DNA of 64,000 nucleotides from Streptomyces griseochromogenes (GCF_001542625.1 NZ_CP016279.1:4526001-4590000); one strand, 5' to 3'; positions 35,344 through 44,868 are shown, counted from the stretch's first letter. The notes: generated by a model from the sequence alone, not told the origin. Numbers and translations are program-made.

Positions 35344-36417
35344 TCAGGGCAGCCGAGGCGGCTCGTGGGGAGCGGGAGGCAGCGCGAGGTGCGCGAGATC
35401 GCTCGGCGGCGGAGAGGTGATGGGCCACAGCGGGGCGGCGGTCCCGTCGGCGAGCGCGGCCGGAGCGTCGGTGAGGTTCATGCGCTCCCGCAGACGGCCG
35501 TAGAAGTCCATGGGGCCCAGCCGGACGGCCTTGAGCCGTCGGGGAGCGGCATAGACGCCGATCCAGTCCCCGGGATTGAGTACACCCCGCAGCTGGCCGT
35601 CGATGCTGACGGCGGCCTGGCCCGACCGTTCGAGGATGCGGAGCGCGATGGGCTCGTCGGGGGCGGCCACGACCGACCGGTTGAACGTCATGTGCGGGGC
35701 GACCGGCGTGAAGACGAGACCTTCGGCACGGGGCGAGACGACCGGACCGCCGGCGGCGAAGCTGTACGCGGTCGAGCCCGTGGGCGTGGCCACCAGCAGC
35801 GCGTCCGCGGAGTAGGACGCGAGGAGCCGGCCGGCCAGATAGACGCCGACCGACACCTGCCTGTCCCGGGCCAGCTTCTCGACGACGATGTCGTTCAGCG
35901 CGGTGACGTTCAGGGCGACACCCCAGTCATCACCGGTCTGGCACTCCGGGCGTACCCGGGGCGGGGGCAGGAGGGGCCCGCGGCCGTAGCGCACCAGCGC
36001 CTCCATGCCCTGCGGCACCTCCAGCCGGCACGACGCGCGCATGGTCAGCAGCATCCGGTTCTCGACGGTGATCCGGTCCTCCCGTACCGCGTCCAGTGCC
36101 GTGCGCACCCCCGCGGCGGGTACTTCCGTCAGGAACCCGACCCGTCCGATGTCGACACCTAGGACCATGACGTCGTTCTCGGCCGCCAGCCGAGCGCCCC
36201 GCAGGAAAGTCCCGTCGCCGCCCAGCGTGACGATGAGGTCCGGATCGCCCGCGGCATCGATCTCCTCCCGGGCGCTGTGCCGCTCGCCGGCCTGCCACAC
36301 GTCGATGTCGGCGCACTCCACGCCGTGCTCGGCGCACCACTCGCGGACGACCCTCGCCGCGGCCACGGCCTCCGCCCGTCCGCTGTGCACGACCAGGCCG
36401 ACACGGTTCACCGTCAT
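35344..36417 (-). CDS. nadK: NAD kinase
   Basis: 357 residues, somewhat longer than the usual 300 because of a Pro-rich loop around 140-155 and a tail. ATP/polyphosphate site DLIVTLGGDGTFLRGARLAA (GGDGT), central VDIGRVGFLTEV, NDIVVEKLARD, and the glycine-rich TPTGSTAYSFAAGGPVVSP. It makes NADP from NAD in the cytosol. Streptomyces usually have more than one such gene, so this may be the accessory copy. GGGAGGCGG precedes the ATG. Confidence 0.92.
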   Translation of the reverse strand: MTVNRVGLVVHSGRAEAVAAARVVREWCAEHGVECADIDVWQAGERHSAREEIDAAGDPDLIVTLGGDGTFLRGARLAAENDVMVLGVDIGRVGFLTEVPAAGVRTALDAVREDRITVENRMLLTMRASCRLEVPQGMEALVRYGRGPLLPPPRVRPECQTGDDWGVALNVTALNDIVVEKLARDRQVSVGVYLAGRLLASYSADALLVATPTGSTAYSFAAGGPVVSPRAEGLVFTPVAPHMTFNRSVVAAPDEPIALRILERSGQAAVSIDGQLRGVLNPGDWIGVYAAPRRLKAVRLGPMDFYGRLRERMNLTDAPAALADGTAAPLWPITSPPPSDLAHLALPPAPHEPPRLP

Positions 36418-36664
36418 ACCCGCCTCCCAGCCCGCTCGCCCGGACAGCCATCTTCGCCGTGAACCGATCCGGCACCTCGCGCGCCACGCCGCCGGGCCCG
36501 GACCCCGCCCCCGCCCGGTCGTGCGTGTCGATCCGGCCAGGTTTCCGTCACCGGAGTGTCACAGGTGATCAACAGCGGAACCCCTGGTCCGGCGGCTCTG
36601 TCTCCGTCGATGAACACCGGCCCGGAGCAGGCCGGCCCTTACCTTTCGGACATCGGGGGATCCC

Positions 36665-37372
36665 ATGCAGTACGGAAGCACCATCCGCGTCACCGCGTCG
36701 GCGATGGCCGTGATCGCGGGCGCACTGTCGCTGTCGGCGTGCCAGTCGGGCGGCGGCGATTCCGCGGCGGACAATCCCTCACCCGCTCCCACCGCCGCGT
36801 CGGCTTCCCCCACGGCCTCCTCCGCGTCGAGCGGCCCGGGCACCGCGACCTCGCGGCCCTCCGGCGGATCCACGTCGACCGGCTCCGGCACCCCTGCCTC
36901 CACCGCGTCGGCCACTTCGGGCGGCTCGGCGTCGGCGTGTACGGCGACGGGCCTCAGGGTGAGCGCGTACCAGGCCGCCGACCGTCCGCAGGGCACGGGC
37001 ACCGGAGCCGCCGTCGTGGAGTTCACCAACGCCGCCGCGCAGCCGTGCGTCCTGAGCGGTTACCCGTCGGTGGCCGGAGCGGGCAACGGCTCGCCCGACC
37101 ACAACAGCCCGCTGTCGGTGACCCGGACGGGCGCGGCGTCGGCGGTACGGGTCGCGCCGGGCGGCAAGGCATGGGTGAAGCTGACCTTCGTCCAGGTGCA
37201 GGGAGAGGGCGACGGCTACTGTGCCTCCGGCGCCAAGCCCGTCGTGTACCCGACGCTGGTGGTCGGCCTGCCCGGCGCCGGGTCCCATCAAGTCGCCCTG
37301 TCCGACGGCGAGTTCGCGGAGTGCGACAACAAGGTCACGGCGACCGCCGTCTCGGCGGTGAAGCCTTCCTGA
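36665..37372 (+). CDS. Lipoprotein with DUF4232 domain
   Basis: 235 residues. Lipoprotein signal with lipobox LSACQ (Cys about 24), a Ser/Thr/Pro/Ala-rich spacer of about 60 residues, then a DUF4232 domain: CTATGLRVSAYQAADRPQGT, AAVVEFTNAAAQPCVLSGYP, APGGKAWVKLTFVQVQGEGD. Cys residues are paired as in the family. Expected on the outer face of the membrane; function unknown. GGGGGATC precedes the ATG. Confidence 0.87.
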   Translation: MQYGSTIRVTASAMAVIAGALSLSACQSGGGDSAADNPSPAPTAASASPTASSASSGPGTATSRPSGGSTSTGSGTPASTASATSGGSASACTATGLRVSAYQAADRPQGTGTGAAVVEFTNAAAQPCVLSGYPSVAGAGNGSPDHNSPLSVTRTGAASAVRVAPGGKAWVKLTFVQVQGEGDGYCASGAKPVVYPTLVVGLPGAGSHQVALSDGEFAECDNKVTATAVSAVKPS

Positions 37373-37381
37373 CCCCGTGAC

Positions 37382-37414
37382 GCGCCGCCCCCGGCCGCAT
37401 TCCGGGGGCGGCGC
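37382..37414. terminator. Bidirectional hairpin terminator
   Basis: GCGCCGCCCCCGG pairs perfectly with CCGGGGGCGGCGC (13 bp) around CCGCATT, between the convergent lipoprotein (+) and serine hydrolase (-) genes. Confidence 0.85.
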
Positions 37415-37418
37415 GAGG

Positions 37419-38306
37419 TCAGCGGACGGCCGTGCTGGAGACGGCGGACCGGGCCGCCCGTTCCACCAGCGCGACGCCGTCCTTCATCGACTTGTTGCCG
37501 TCCGAGAGCACCGCGACGAGGTAGTGGTGACCGCCGGTCGTGATCCGGCCGACGCTGTTGATGTCCCACAGTCCCGTCGTGTTGCGCTGCAGCCAGCCGT
37601 TCTTCAGGGCCCAGCCGGACCCCGCGGCCGCGGAGACGCCCCAGGACTGGTCGTCGGCGACACCGCTCATCAGGGTGCGGATGTAGGCGCGGGACGTGTC
37701 GTCGAGCGCCGGCTTCGCGCCGGCCCCGGTGGCCGCGCCGGTGTCGAAGACCGCGCGCAGCAGTCGTATCTGGTCGCTCGCCGTGGTCCGGGTCAGCCCC
37801 CACCTGACGTCAGGGCCGCCCGTGGTGGAGGTCAGCCCCAGCCGCTTGTTCGCCGCCTGAAGGCCCGGTGCGAGTCCGATCCGCCGCCACAGGGCGTTCG
37901 CCGCCGTGTTGTCGCTGTGCTGGATCATCTTCTCCGCCTGGGCGCGCTCCTGCGCGGGCAGGCCGTGCCCCGAGTCGTGCGCCTGGAGCAGCCTCGTCGC
38001 GAGGATGTCGACCTTGATGATGCTCGCGGTGTCGTAGGCGGTGTCGGCGCCGTACAGCGCGGGCTCCCGGCCCGTGCCGTCCAGGTCGAGCACCGCGGCC
38101 GTCACCCGCGCCTTCCCCCCTGCCCGCACCGAAGCGGGGAAGTCCGTCGAGGCGGAACCGGACGGCCCCGACGCCGCGGCCGCCGGTACCGGATCGAGCG
38201 CACCGGCCGCGAGCAGCGCCGCCAGTGCGGTCGCGAGCACGCCGGGGACCGCCGCGCGCCTTCCAGGGATCCACGGGCGCGACAGGAGACGGGTTCGGTA
38301 CGGCAT
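37419..38306 (-). CDS. Secreted class A beta-lactamase-like serine hydrolase
   Basis: 295 residues from ATG 38306 (MPYRTRLLSRPW). N-terminal signal peptide (AAVPGVLATALAALLAAG). SxxK motif in DTASIIKVDILATRL, SDN in QHSDNTAANALWRRIG and a KxG-type motif in LKNGWLQRNTTGLWDINSVG. These are the three active-site motifs of penicillin-interacting enzymes; KNG instead of KTG, and the absence of the class A ExxLN box, suggest a non-lactamase hydrolase or peptidase. Located outside the membrane. Confidence 0.82.
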   Translation of the reverse strand: MPYRTRLLSRPWIPGRRAAVPGVLATALAALLAAGALDPVPAAAASGPSGSASTDFPASVRAGGKARVTAAVLDLDGTGREPALYGADTAYDTASIIKVDILATRLLQAHDSGHGLPAQERAQAEKMIQHSDNTAANALWRRIGLAPGLQAANKRLGLTSTTGGPDVRWGLTRTTASDQIRLLRAVFDTGAATGAGAKPALDDTSRAYIRTLMSGVADDQSWGVSAAAGSGWALKNGWLQRNTTGLWDINSVGRITTGGHHYLVAVLSDGNKSMKDGVALVERAARSAVSSTAVR

Positions 38307-38561
38307 GGTGAGCGGCCTCAGCAGGTCGAAGGGCGAGAACACAGCACAGCGAACGTAAGCAAAACGCCCGCTCGGCGAAGTGACGGCTGCCACGACAAGG
38401 GCCCTTGTGCGCCTTTTGTGAGGAGCGCAACACAGTGACCGGCCCTCGCGCTGCGTGGCCCCCCGGCCGCTGATTCCGTCGGCCGGCGCCGCTCTGGTGT
38501 CCAGCGCATCGACGCGGGGGAACAATGTGACCGGAGGGGCGGACCGGTCTCGGGAGGCGTC

Positions 38562-40013
38562 ATGAGCACATCAGCTGAGCCAAGAGTGTCCGGCCTCGAG
38601 GTTCGGTCGATCGACTACGTCCCCCTCGACGAGCGCCACGGCAAGCTCTGGCATCTGGGCCCCCTGTGGTTCATGTCCAACGCCCAGATCGCGACCCTGG
38701 CGGTCGGGCTGATCAGCATCACCGAGGGCGGCAACCTCATCTGGTCACTGCTGGCCATCGTCGCCGGAACCGTCATCGGCACCTTCTTCATGGCCTTCCA
38801 CTCGGCCCAGGGCCCCCAGTTGGGGCTGCCGCAGATGATCCAGTCGCGGCCCCAGTTCGGCTACGTCGGCGCCCTTCTGGTGTGGTTCTTCGCCTATGTG
38901 CAGTACGCGGGATTCAACGTCTTCAACAGCATCCTCGCCGCCGACGCCCTCCACACCACCCTGCACGGCAGCGTCAAGCTCTGGGTGGTCGTGGTCACCG
39001 CGGTAGCGCTGGTCGTCGCGCTGGTGGGCTACGACATCATCCACAAGGCCGAGCGGTTCCTGACGTACACCTTCCTCGTCGTCTTCGGGATCTTCACCGT
39101 CGGCGTCCTGGTCACCCTGCACTACCCGGCGGGCTCCTTCGACCTCGGTGCCTTCAAGTGGACGCCGTTCCTCGCCCAGTTCGGCGTGGTCGCCGGCTAC
39201 CAGATCAGCTGGGCCATCTACGTCTCGGACTACTCGCGCTACCTCCCGCCGGACGTCACGGTCAGGAAGACCTTCTACTGGACGTACTTCGGCTCCGCCC
39301 TCGGCGGCATCTGGCTGATGGCGCTCGGATCGATGCTCGCGGCGTGGGCCGGCAAGGACTTCGAGACGATCGCGTCGATCAACGCCGCGGGCGACAAGGT
39401 CTTCGACGGGTTCGGCGCGATCGTGCTGCTCTTCGCCACCCTGGGCCTGGTGTCCGTCACCGCGCTGAACATGTACGGCGGTTCACTGACCCTCATCGGC
39501 GCCATCGACTCCTTCAAGCGGGTCCGGCCGACGCTGGGCGTACGGCTGCTGACCCTCGGGCTGACCGCGGCGCTCTCTCTGGTCGGCGCGCTGGCCGCGA
39601 CCTCCAACTTCCTTGAGAACTTCAACAACTTCCTGCTGCTGGTGCTCTACCTGTTCATCCCGTGGACCGCGGTGAACCTGATGGACTACTACGTCGTGCG
39701 CCGCGGGCACTACGCCGTCGCCGAGATCTTCAACCCGCACGGCATCTACGGGCGCTGGGGCTGGCACGGCATCATCTCGTACCTGGTCGGCTTCGCCGTC
39801 ATGGTCCCGTTCTTCTCCGTCGGGACCCTGTACGTCGGCCCCGTCGCCAAGGCGCTCGACGGAGCCGACATCTCGCTGTTCATCGGGCTGCCGGTCTCGG
39901 CGCTGCTGTACTGGTGGCTGACGCGCTCGATCGACGTGGCGGCCGAGACCCGTGTCGCCGAGGCGGAGGCGGCGGCCCTGGAGCAGGCGGCGCACGAACA
40001 CCGCGAGCCCTGA
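38562..40013 (+). CDS. NCS1 purine/cytosine permease family transporter
   Basis: 483 residues with about twelve membrane segments. Family motifs: GKLWHLGPLWFMSNAQIATL near the start, HSAQGPQLGLPQMIQSRPQF, and GVVAGYQISWAIYVSDYSRY in segment six. It takes up a nucleobase or related compound by cation symport. GGGAGGCG precedes the ATG. No catabolic genes are adjacent. Confidence 0.9.
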   Translation: MSTSAEPRVSGLEVRSIDYVPLDERHGKLWHLGPLWFMSNAQIATLAVGLISITEGGNLIWSLLAIVAGTVIGTFFMAFHSAQGPQLGLPQMIQSRPQFGYVGALLVWFFAYVQYAGFNVFNSILAADALHTTLHGSVKLWVVVVTAVALVVALVGYDIIHKAERFLTYTFLVVFGIFTVGVLVTLHYPAGSFDLGAFKWTPFLAQFGVVAGYQISWAIYVSDYSRYLPPDVTVRKTFYWTYFGSALGGIWLMALGSMLAAWAGKDFETIASINAAGDKVFDGFGAIVLLFATLGLVSVTALNMYGGSLTLIGAIDSFKRVRPTLGVRLLTLGLTAALSLVGALAATSNFLENFNNFLLLVLYLFIPWTAVNLMDYYVVRRGHYAVAEIFNPHGIYGRWGWHGIISYLVGFAVMVPFFSVGTLYVGPVAKALDGADISLFIGLPVSALLYWWLTRSIDVAAETRVAEAEAAALEQAAHEHREP

Positions 40014-40139
40014 CCGGGCCCGGGGCCGCGCCCTCGCACGGTCCGCCGGATACCGTGCCGGGCGATCCGTGCACGGTGGGTACACCGGCGGACGCGCAGG
40101 GGCCGCTTGCCTCCGCCCGTCGGACCTACGGCGGCGACG

Positions 40140-40567
40140 CCGGAGCACCCGGCAGAGGGCCAGGGCCGGCAACGCCCACGCCCACGAGCGCCTGGTGCGC
40201 GAAATGGCGCCTCCGAGGACCGAGACGGGACAGGGCCGGCCGTGGCCGGTCATCCCGTCGGCGGCAACACGCGACCGACGAGGCAGACCGCGCCCGGATC
40301 GCCGCCTCGCCGCCGAGCGCCACCACCGAGCAGCCCAAGGATCTGTCGCCGGCGCTCGTCGTCACCGGTGCGGCCGACGTCCGGCGCGACGAGGGCGAGA
40401 CGTACGCGAACAAGCCGGGCGAGGCCGGCGTGCCCGTCACCTCGGCGCGCTTCCGGGGGATCGTCCACGACTTCGTGATGCTCGACGCCCTGCGTGACAC
40501 CCACGCCGCCCTGGCCGCGATCGCCCTGGCCGCCGGCACCCTGCGGGCGGCCCCGCACCCCGCCTGA
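40140..40567 (+). pseudogene. Degenerate HSL-type alpha/beta hydrolase (esterase) fragment
   Basis: The C-terminal 80 residues are clear in one frame: RIAASPPSATTEQPKDLSPA, LVVTGAADVRRDEGETYANK, FRGIVHDFVMLDALRDTHAA, as at the end of hormone-sensitive-lipase-like esterases (late Asp and His present). Upstream, another frame gives ARNGASEDRDGTGPAVAGHP-VGGN, a corrupted nucleophile elbow (normally GDSVGGN), and the N-terminal half with HGGG is missing. Frameshifts and deletions make it non-functional. Confidence 0.6.
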
Positions 40568-40900
40568 GGACGGGGCGGGCCGCCGACCGGATCCGGGCCG
40601 ACGCGCCTGCCGGCCGCCACTCGCCGAGCACGGCGGCAACAAGGCTCGGCGGTGCACCCGTCGTCCGTGGCGGAGTCCAGGGGCCGGGTCGACCGCACGT
40701 GACTGTGCGTCGTCCCCCCCCGCCGCAGCGTTTTGCTCATACGGCCACGCCGGGCGATCGAGGGGTGATCCACCTCACGCCCTAATTAACTGTGCGGCGC
40801 AGGGGAAAGTAGGGCTATTCTTCTTCGTGACGCAGTCAATGCGTGACGCAGGTGCAGTGCATCCGCGTGCCATACCGAAACTCTCCCTTCAGGAGGTCCC
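40568..40900. promoter_or_regulatory. Intergenic promoter region of the NmrA/MarR pair, with a direct repeat
   Basis: No gene is seen in these 333 bases. CGTGACGCA occurs at 40826-40834 and again at 40842-40850 (16-base spacing), the intervening ATGCG making an imperfect inverted repeat with the first copy. It lies 50-75 bases upstream of the NmrA start and may be the operator of the MarR-type regulator encoded next. Confidence 0.4.
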
Positions 40901-41791
40901 ATGCTCACCGTCGCCGTCACCGGCGCGACCGGCGCCCAGGGCGGTGCCACGGCCCGTGCCCTGCTGGCCGCGGGCCACCGGGTCCGCGCCCTCACCCGCA
41001 CCCCCGACGCGCCGGCGGCCGAGGCTCTGCGCCGGCTCGGTGCCGACGTCCGACACGCCGACTTCGACGACAGCCTCTCCCTCGACGCCGCCCTCGCGGG
41101 CGCCGACTCCCTCTTCGCGGTGACGACCCCGTTCGGCACGGACATCGCGACCGAGATCCGCCAGGGCAAGGCCCTGCTCGACGCGGCGGCGGCCGAGGCG
41201 CTCGGCCACGTCGTGTTCACCTCGGCCGCACACGCCGACCGGGACACGGGCATCCCGCACTACGACAGCAAGGAGGAGATCGAGCGGCACCTCCGGGAGA
41301 CGGGCATCCCCTGGACGGTCATCGCCCCGGCGGCCTTCATGGACAACTTCGCCTCCGGCTGGACCCTGGAGGGCCTGCGCGAGAACACCTTCGCCTGGCC
41401 CATGCCGGCCGACCGCCCCCTGACCCTCATCCCCGCCGAAGACATCGGCGCCTTCGCGGCCCTGGCCCTGGGGCGCCGGGCCGACTTCGCCGGCCGCCGG
41501 ATCGACATCGCCTCCGACGAACTCACCGCCGACGGAATCGCCGCGGTTCTCTCGCTCGCCACCGGCCGTCCCGTCACGCATCGCGAGGTGCCCCTGTCCT
41601 ACGTCCGCACCCACTCGGACGACCTCGCCGCGATGTTCGACTACTTCACCACCAGCGGCCTCGACGTCGACGTCACCGGCCTGCGCCGCGCCCACCCCGA
41701 GGTGGGCTGGCACACCTTCGACGACTGGGCAGCCGCCCAGGACTGGCCCGCCCTGCTCGACCCGACCCCGAAGGAACCCGCACTGTCATGA
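40901..41791 (+). CDS. NmrA-like NAD(P)-binding oxidoreductase (quinone reductase QOR2-like)
   Basis: 296 residues. Rossmann start VAVTGATGAQGGATARALLA, RALTRTPDAPAAEALRRLGA, catalytic-region VFTSAAHADRDTGIPHYDSK, then GIPWTVIAPAAFMDNF. Atypical short-chain dehydrogenases of the NmrA/HSCARG/QOR2 type either reduce quinones or act as NADP sensors. CAGGAGGTCCC precedes the ATG. The stop overlaps the MarR start (ATGA), so redox control of this pair is likely. Confidence 0.85.
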   Translation: MLTVAVTGATGAQGGATARALLAAGHRVRALTRTPDAPAAEALRRLGADVRHADFDDSLSLDAALAGADSLFAVTTPFGTDIATEIRQGKALLDAAAAEALGHVVFTSAAHADRDTGIPHYDSKEEIERHLRETGIPWTVIAPAAFMDNFASGWTLEGLRENTFAWPMPADRPLTLIPAEDIGAFAALALGRRADFAGRRIDIASDELTADGIAAVLSLATGRPVTHREVPLSYVRTHSDDLAAMFDYFTTSGLDVDVTGLRRAHPEVGWHTFDDWAAAQDWPALLDPTPKEPALS

Positions 41792-42214
41792 AACCCATCG
41801 GATACTGGCTCAACCGCACCGACCAGGCCCTCACCCGGCACATGGACGCCATGCTGGCGGAGCACGGCCTCACCCGACTGACCTGGCAGGTTCTCAACGT
41901 CCGTACGCTCCGCGCCCGCAGTCGTCGACGCCGAGGTCCACACGGCCCTGGGCGCCAACGCCAATGCCACAGCCCTGGCCGCCGCCGTCCTCGCCGTCCT
42001 CGACGACGGCTGGGCGACGCGGCCGGCCCCAGGGCTTCTCGCCCTCACCCCCGACGGCCATGCCCGTCTGGGGGCCGTCGCCGAACGCGTCGCCGCCTTC
42101 CGGGAGTCGGTCACCGCCGGCATCTCGCCGCAGGAATACCACACCGCCATACACGTCCTGGAACGCATGACGCGCAACCTCGAAGGGACGCCGAGCGCGG
42201 CCGTATCCGGCTGA
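41788..42214 (+). pseudogene. MarR-family regulator with a single-base frameshift
   Basis: The first frame reads MKPIGYWLNRTDQALTRHMD, AMLAEHGLTRLTWQVLNV; one extra C near 41901-41902 then shifts the frame. Removing it continues as VVRSAPAVVDAEVHTALGAN, ANATALAAAVLAVLDDGWAT, LALTPDGHARLGAVAERVAA, to a stop at 42214, a normal MarR of about 141 residues. Either a recent mutation or a sequencing error; the rest of the gene shows no decay. Confidence 0.7.
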
Positions 42215-42222
42215 CGGGACGC

Positions 42223-43014
42223 TCATTCCTTGTGGGACGGCGTCCAGTGGTGTTCGCAGAACCAGCGCCCGAACAGCGCGCCCCCGTACACCACGAACCC
42301 GACGCCGATCAGCCACGACTCCACCACCAGTACGGTCCCGACCGCGCCGTAGTTCAGTGCGTTGGTGACGATCAGCGGGGCGAAGACGAGAGAGGAGAAG
42401 GCTCTCAGGCCGGCCAGGCCGCCGACGGTGGCGAGCGCGCCGGGCAGCAGGGTGCGCCAGTGGACCTGACCCCCCAGCAGGAAGCGCTGGCCCCACCAGA
42501 AGAACAGCACCGCGCTCACCACGGACACCGCGGCCCGCTCCGTCCCCTGCAACGTCGTCCGGGTCTGCACCTCCTGGTAGAGATAGGCGGTCAGCGCCGC
42601 AAGCCAGGTCACCTGCCGCCAGACCCGGTGCCAGGGGCCGGCCGCGAGGCCCCAGACCCGCTCGTAGCCGTTCTGCACGCTGCCCGCGAAGGACACGCCG
42701 AACACCGCGAGCAGGATCAGGCTCAGCACGCTCGTGGTGCCCACGACCTCACGCGGCGGGCTGATGATGCCGGTGAGCGCTTGGGCGGGCCGCCCGGACA
42801 GTCCCATGCCGTCGGCGAGCCACGAAGCGAAGCCGCCCCGCACCAGCGGGTCGGCCGCGGCGACCACGATCAGCAGCGGAGCCAGCGTCACCAGGGCCAG
42901 CGTGGCGAACCCCATGGCCCGGTGCATCAGCTCCAGCTCGCGGCCGCGCCGGAACAGGACGCGCACACCGAGCCACTCCCAAGCGCGGTGGAGGCCGCGC
43001 CGCCACTGCCTCAC
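42223..43014 (-). CDS. YihY/BrkB-family inner membrane protein
   Basis: 263 residues from a GTG at 43014 with GGGAGGGA seven bases upstream. Five to six membrane segments; family features ALVTLAPLLIVVAAADPLVR, VLSLILLAVFGVSFAGSVQN, GYERVWGL, and FFWWGQRFLLGGQVHWRTLLPGA split around a helix. Formerly called ribonuclease BN-like; no nuclease motif is present. Transporter-like or structural role unknown. Convergent with the MarR gene, 8 bases apart. Confidence 0.82.
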   Translation of the reverse strand: MRQWRRGLHRAWEWLGVRVLFRRGRELELMHRAMGFATLALVTLAPLLIVVAAADPLVRGGFASWLADGMGLSGRPAQALTGIISPPREVVGTTSVLSLILLAVFGVSFAGSVQNGYERVWGLAAGPWHRVWRQVTWLAALTAYLYQEVQTRTTLQGTERAAVSVVSAVLFFWWGQRFLLGGQVHWRTLLPGALATVGGLAGLRAFSSLVFAPLIVTNALNYGAVGTVLVVESWLIGVGFVVYGGALFGRWFCEHHWTPSHKE

Positions 43015-43180
43015 GGGTCCCTCCCGTGCTCGCCACGCCGTGCTCGTCGCCGGCCGTCGCACACCGCCGACCTCGCGCGGGCGGTCGTCGACGAGTCTCT
43101 GCTGACATGATCGGACGAAAGACGCCCGTTCGCCCGGCCGGACATGCCGCAGCACAGGCCGGTCCGGCACATGACCGGAC

Positions 43181-43639
43181 TCAGGGACCCGGCTTGATCG
43201 TCTTCATGGTCAGGTGGGAGTCGATGCGCAGGACGCAGGGCAGGCCGCTGAGCTTGTGGGTGAGGAAGGACTCGTAGGCGGCGTGGTCGGCGACGGCGAC
43301 CCGGACGAAATAGTCGGGGCGGCCGTACATACGGCGGAACTCGATCACCTCGTCGTAGGAGGCCACGATGTCCTCGAACTCCAGGAAGGTCGTACGGTCG
43401 TTGGCGCTGACCTCGACGTCGATCAGGACCTCCAGCCCGCGGCCCAGGGCCCCGGGATCGACGACGGCCCGGTAGCCGGCGATGACGCCTGCCTCTTCCA
43501 GTCGCTTGACCCGGCGCAGGCACGGCGGCGGCGTCAGCCCCACCCGCTGGGCCAGCTCGACGTTGGTCAGCCGCCCGTCCTGACGCAGGTGAAACAGAAT
43601 GTCCCGATCGATGGCGTCGAGTTTCACTTCATTGCGCAC
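43181..43639 (-). CDS. Lrp/AsnC-family transcriptional regulator
   Basis: 152 residues from GTG 43639 (TTG 43642 also possible). N-terminal HTH: LDAIDRDILFHLRQDGRLTN, VELAQRVGLTPPPCLRRVKR; C-terminal RAM domain with FRRMYGRPDYFVRVAVADHA. Divergent from azlCD, with only 62 bases between starts, so it very probably controls branched-chain amino-acid export, as Lrp-type AzlB does in Bacillus. Confidence 0.9.
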   Translation of the reverse strand: MRNEVKLDAIDRDILFHLRQDGRLTNVELAQRVGLTPPPCLRRVKRLEEAGVIAGYRAVVDPGALGRGLEVLIDVEVSANDRTTFLEFEDIVASYDEVIEFRRMYGRPDYFVRVAVADHAAYESFLTHKLSGLPCVLRIDSHLTMKTIKPGP

Positions 43640-43701
43640 CAAGCCATCGTACGGACATTATCGGCAACCATATGACATGACATTCTTCCTAAAATGTCTC
43701 C

Positions 43702-44451
43702 ATGCGAACATCCCTCGCCGTCGCCGACAACCCGGTCCGGACCGAGCCCACCCCTCCACATGGAAGACTCTCCGAGGCGCGGGCCGCGTTCAGGGACTCG
43801 GCCTCCGTGGGGCTCGGCTTCGTCCCGCTCGGCATCGCCTTCGGGGTGCTCGTCACCCACTCCGGTGTCGACTGGTGGTGGGCGAGTCTGTCCAGCGCGC
43901 TGGTCTACGGCGGGTCGTTCGAGTTCCTGCTGATAGGCCTGGTCACGGCGGCCACGCCGCTGGTCTTCGTCGCCGTCTCCGCGCTCCTGGTGAACCTGCG
44001 GCACGTCTTCTACGCCCTGTCCTTCCCGCTCGACCGGGTGAAGGGGCGGCTCGGGAAGACGTACAGCACGTTCGCGCTGTGCGACGAGGCGTACGCCCTG
44101 ACTGTCGGGCACCGGGCCCGTTCCTGGTCCGGTGCGCGCATCCTCTGGCTGCAGCTCTTCATGCAGCTGTACTGGGCCGGGGGAGCCACCGCGGGAGCGC
44201 TGCTCGGGTCCGTCGTCCCCCGGAGCGTCACCGGGCTGGATTTCGCGCTGACCGCTCTGTTCACGGTGCTGGCCCTCGACGCCGTCCGTGACCGGCGGGG
44301 CGATCTGCCCACACCGCTGCTCGCGCTGCTGAGCGCCCTCGCCGCCCGGCTGCTGTTCCCGAGTCAGCTGCTGCCGGTCGCTTTCGCCCTGTTCACCGCC
44401 GGGCTCCTGGCCCGGTACCGCACCGCCCGCAGGAGGCCGAGCCATGTCTGA
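43702..44451 (+). CDS. azlC: Branched-chain amino acid exporter large subunit AzlC
   Basis: 249 residues, seven to eight membrane segments. Family motif ARAAFRDSASVGLGFVPLGI AFG at the start (split here), then GGSFEFLLIGLVTAATPLVF, and LLVNLRHVFYALSFPLD. Together with AzlD it forms a branched-chain amino-acid (or methionine) exporter. The 3' end overlaps azlD by 8 bases. Confidence 0.93.
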   Translation: MRTSLAVADNPVRTEPTPPHGRLSEARAAFRDSASVGLGFVPLGIAFGVLVTHSGVDWWWASLSSALVYGGSFEFLLIGLVTAATPLVFVAVSALLVNLRHVFYALSFPLDRVKGRLGKTYSTFALCDEAYALTVGHRARSWSGARILWLQLFMQLYWAGGATAGALLGSVVPRSVTGLDFALTALFTVLALDAVRDRRGDLPTPLLALLSALAARLLFPSQLLPVAFALFTAGLLARYRTARRRPSHV

Positions 44452-44773
44452 GACGACCTACCTCGTCGCCGCGATCCTCGTCTCCGCCGCGGTGACCTGG
44501 GCCCTGCGCGCCCTGCCGTTCGCGGCTCTCGCCCCGCTGCGCGCGAGCGGGACCGTCCAGTACCTCAGCACACGCATGCCCGCCGGGATCATGGTGATCC
44601 TGGTCGTCTACTGCCTGCGTGACGTGCCGCCGGACCACGCGCGCGCCCTGGCCCCGTTCGCGGCCCTGACCGTCACCGTCGGGCTGCACCTGTGGCGCCG
44701 CAACGCCCTGCTGAGCATCCTCGGCGGCACAGCGGTCCACGTGGCCCTGGCCAGCACGGTCTTCGCCCACTGA
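44444..44773 (+). CDS. azlD: Branched-chain amino acid exporter small subunit AzlD
   Basis: 109 residues with four membrane segments; RALPFAALAPLRASGTVQYL and MPAGIMVILVVYCLRDVPPD are typical of AzlD. AGGAGGCCGAGCC lies before the ATG inside the azlC end, so translation is coupled. Confidence 0.92.
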   Translation: MSETTYLVAAILVSAAVTWALRALPFAALAPLRASGTVQYLSTRMPAGIMVILVVYCLRDVPPDHARALAPFAALTVTVGLHLWRRNALLSILGGTAVHVALASTVFAH

Positions 44774-44780
44774 AGAGTCG

Positions 44781-44835
44781 ACGCCCGGTGACACAGCCGG
44801 TCAGGAGTGGACCGACCGGTGTCGTCACCGGGCGT
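44781..44835. terminator. Long hairpin between azlD and the cyclophilin gene
   Basis: ACGCCCGGTGAC (44781-44792) pairs perfectly with GTCACCGGGCGT (44824-44835); inner CCGGTC/GACCGG bases can extend the fold. It separates two convergent genes. Confidence 0.8.
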
Positions 44836-44868
44836 TGTCGTCACCCGCTGTGCGCGGGCGAGCGTCGG

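Noticed and set aside
44444..44794. Minus-strand open frame over azlD
   Set aside because: Shadow of azlD, which has membrane-protein features and coupling to azlC.
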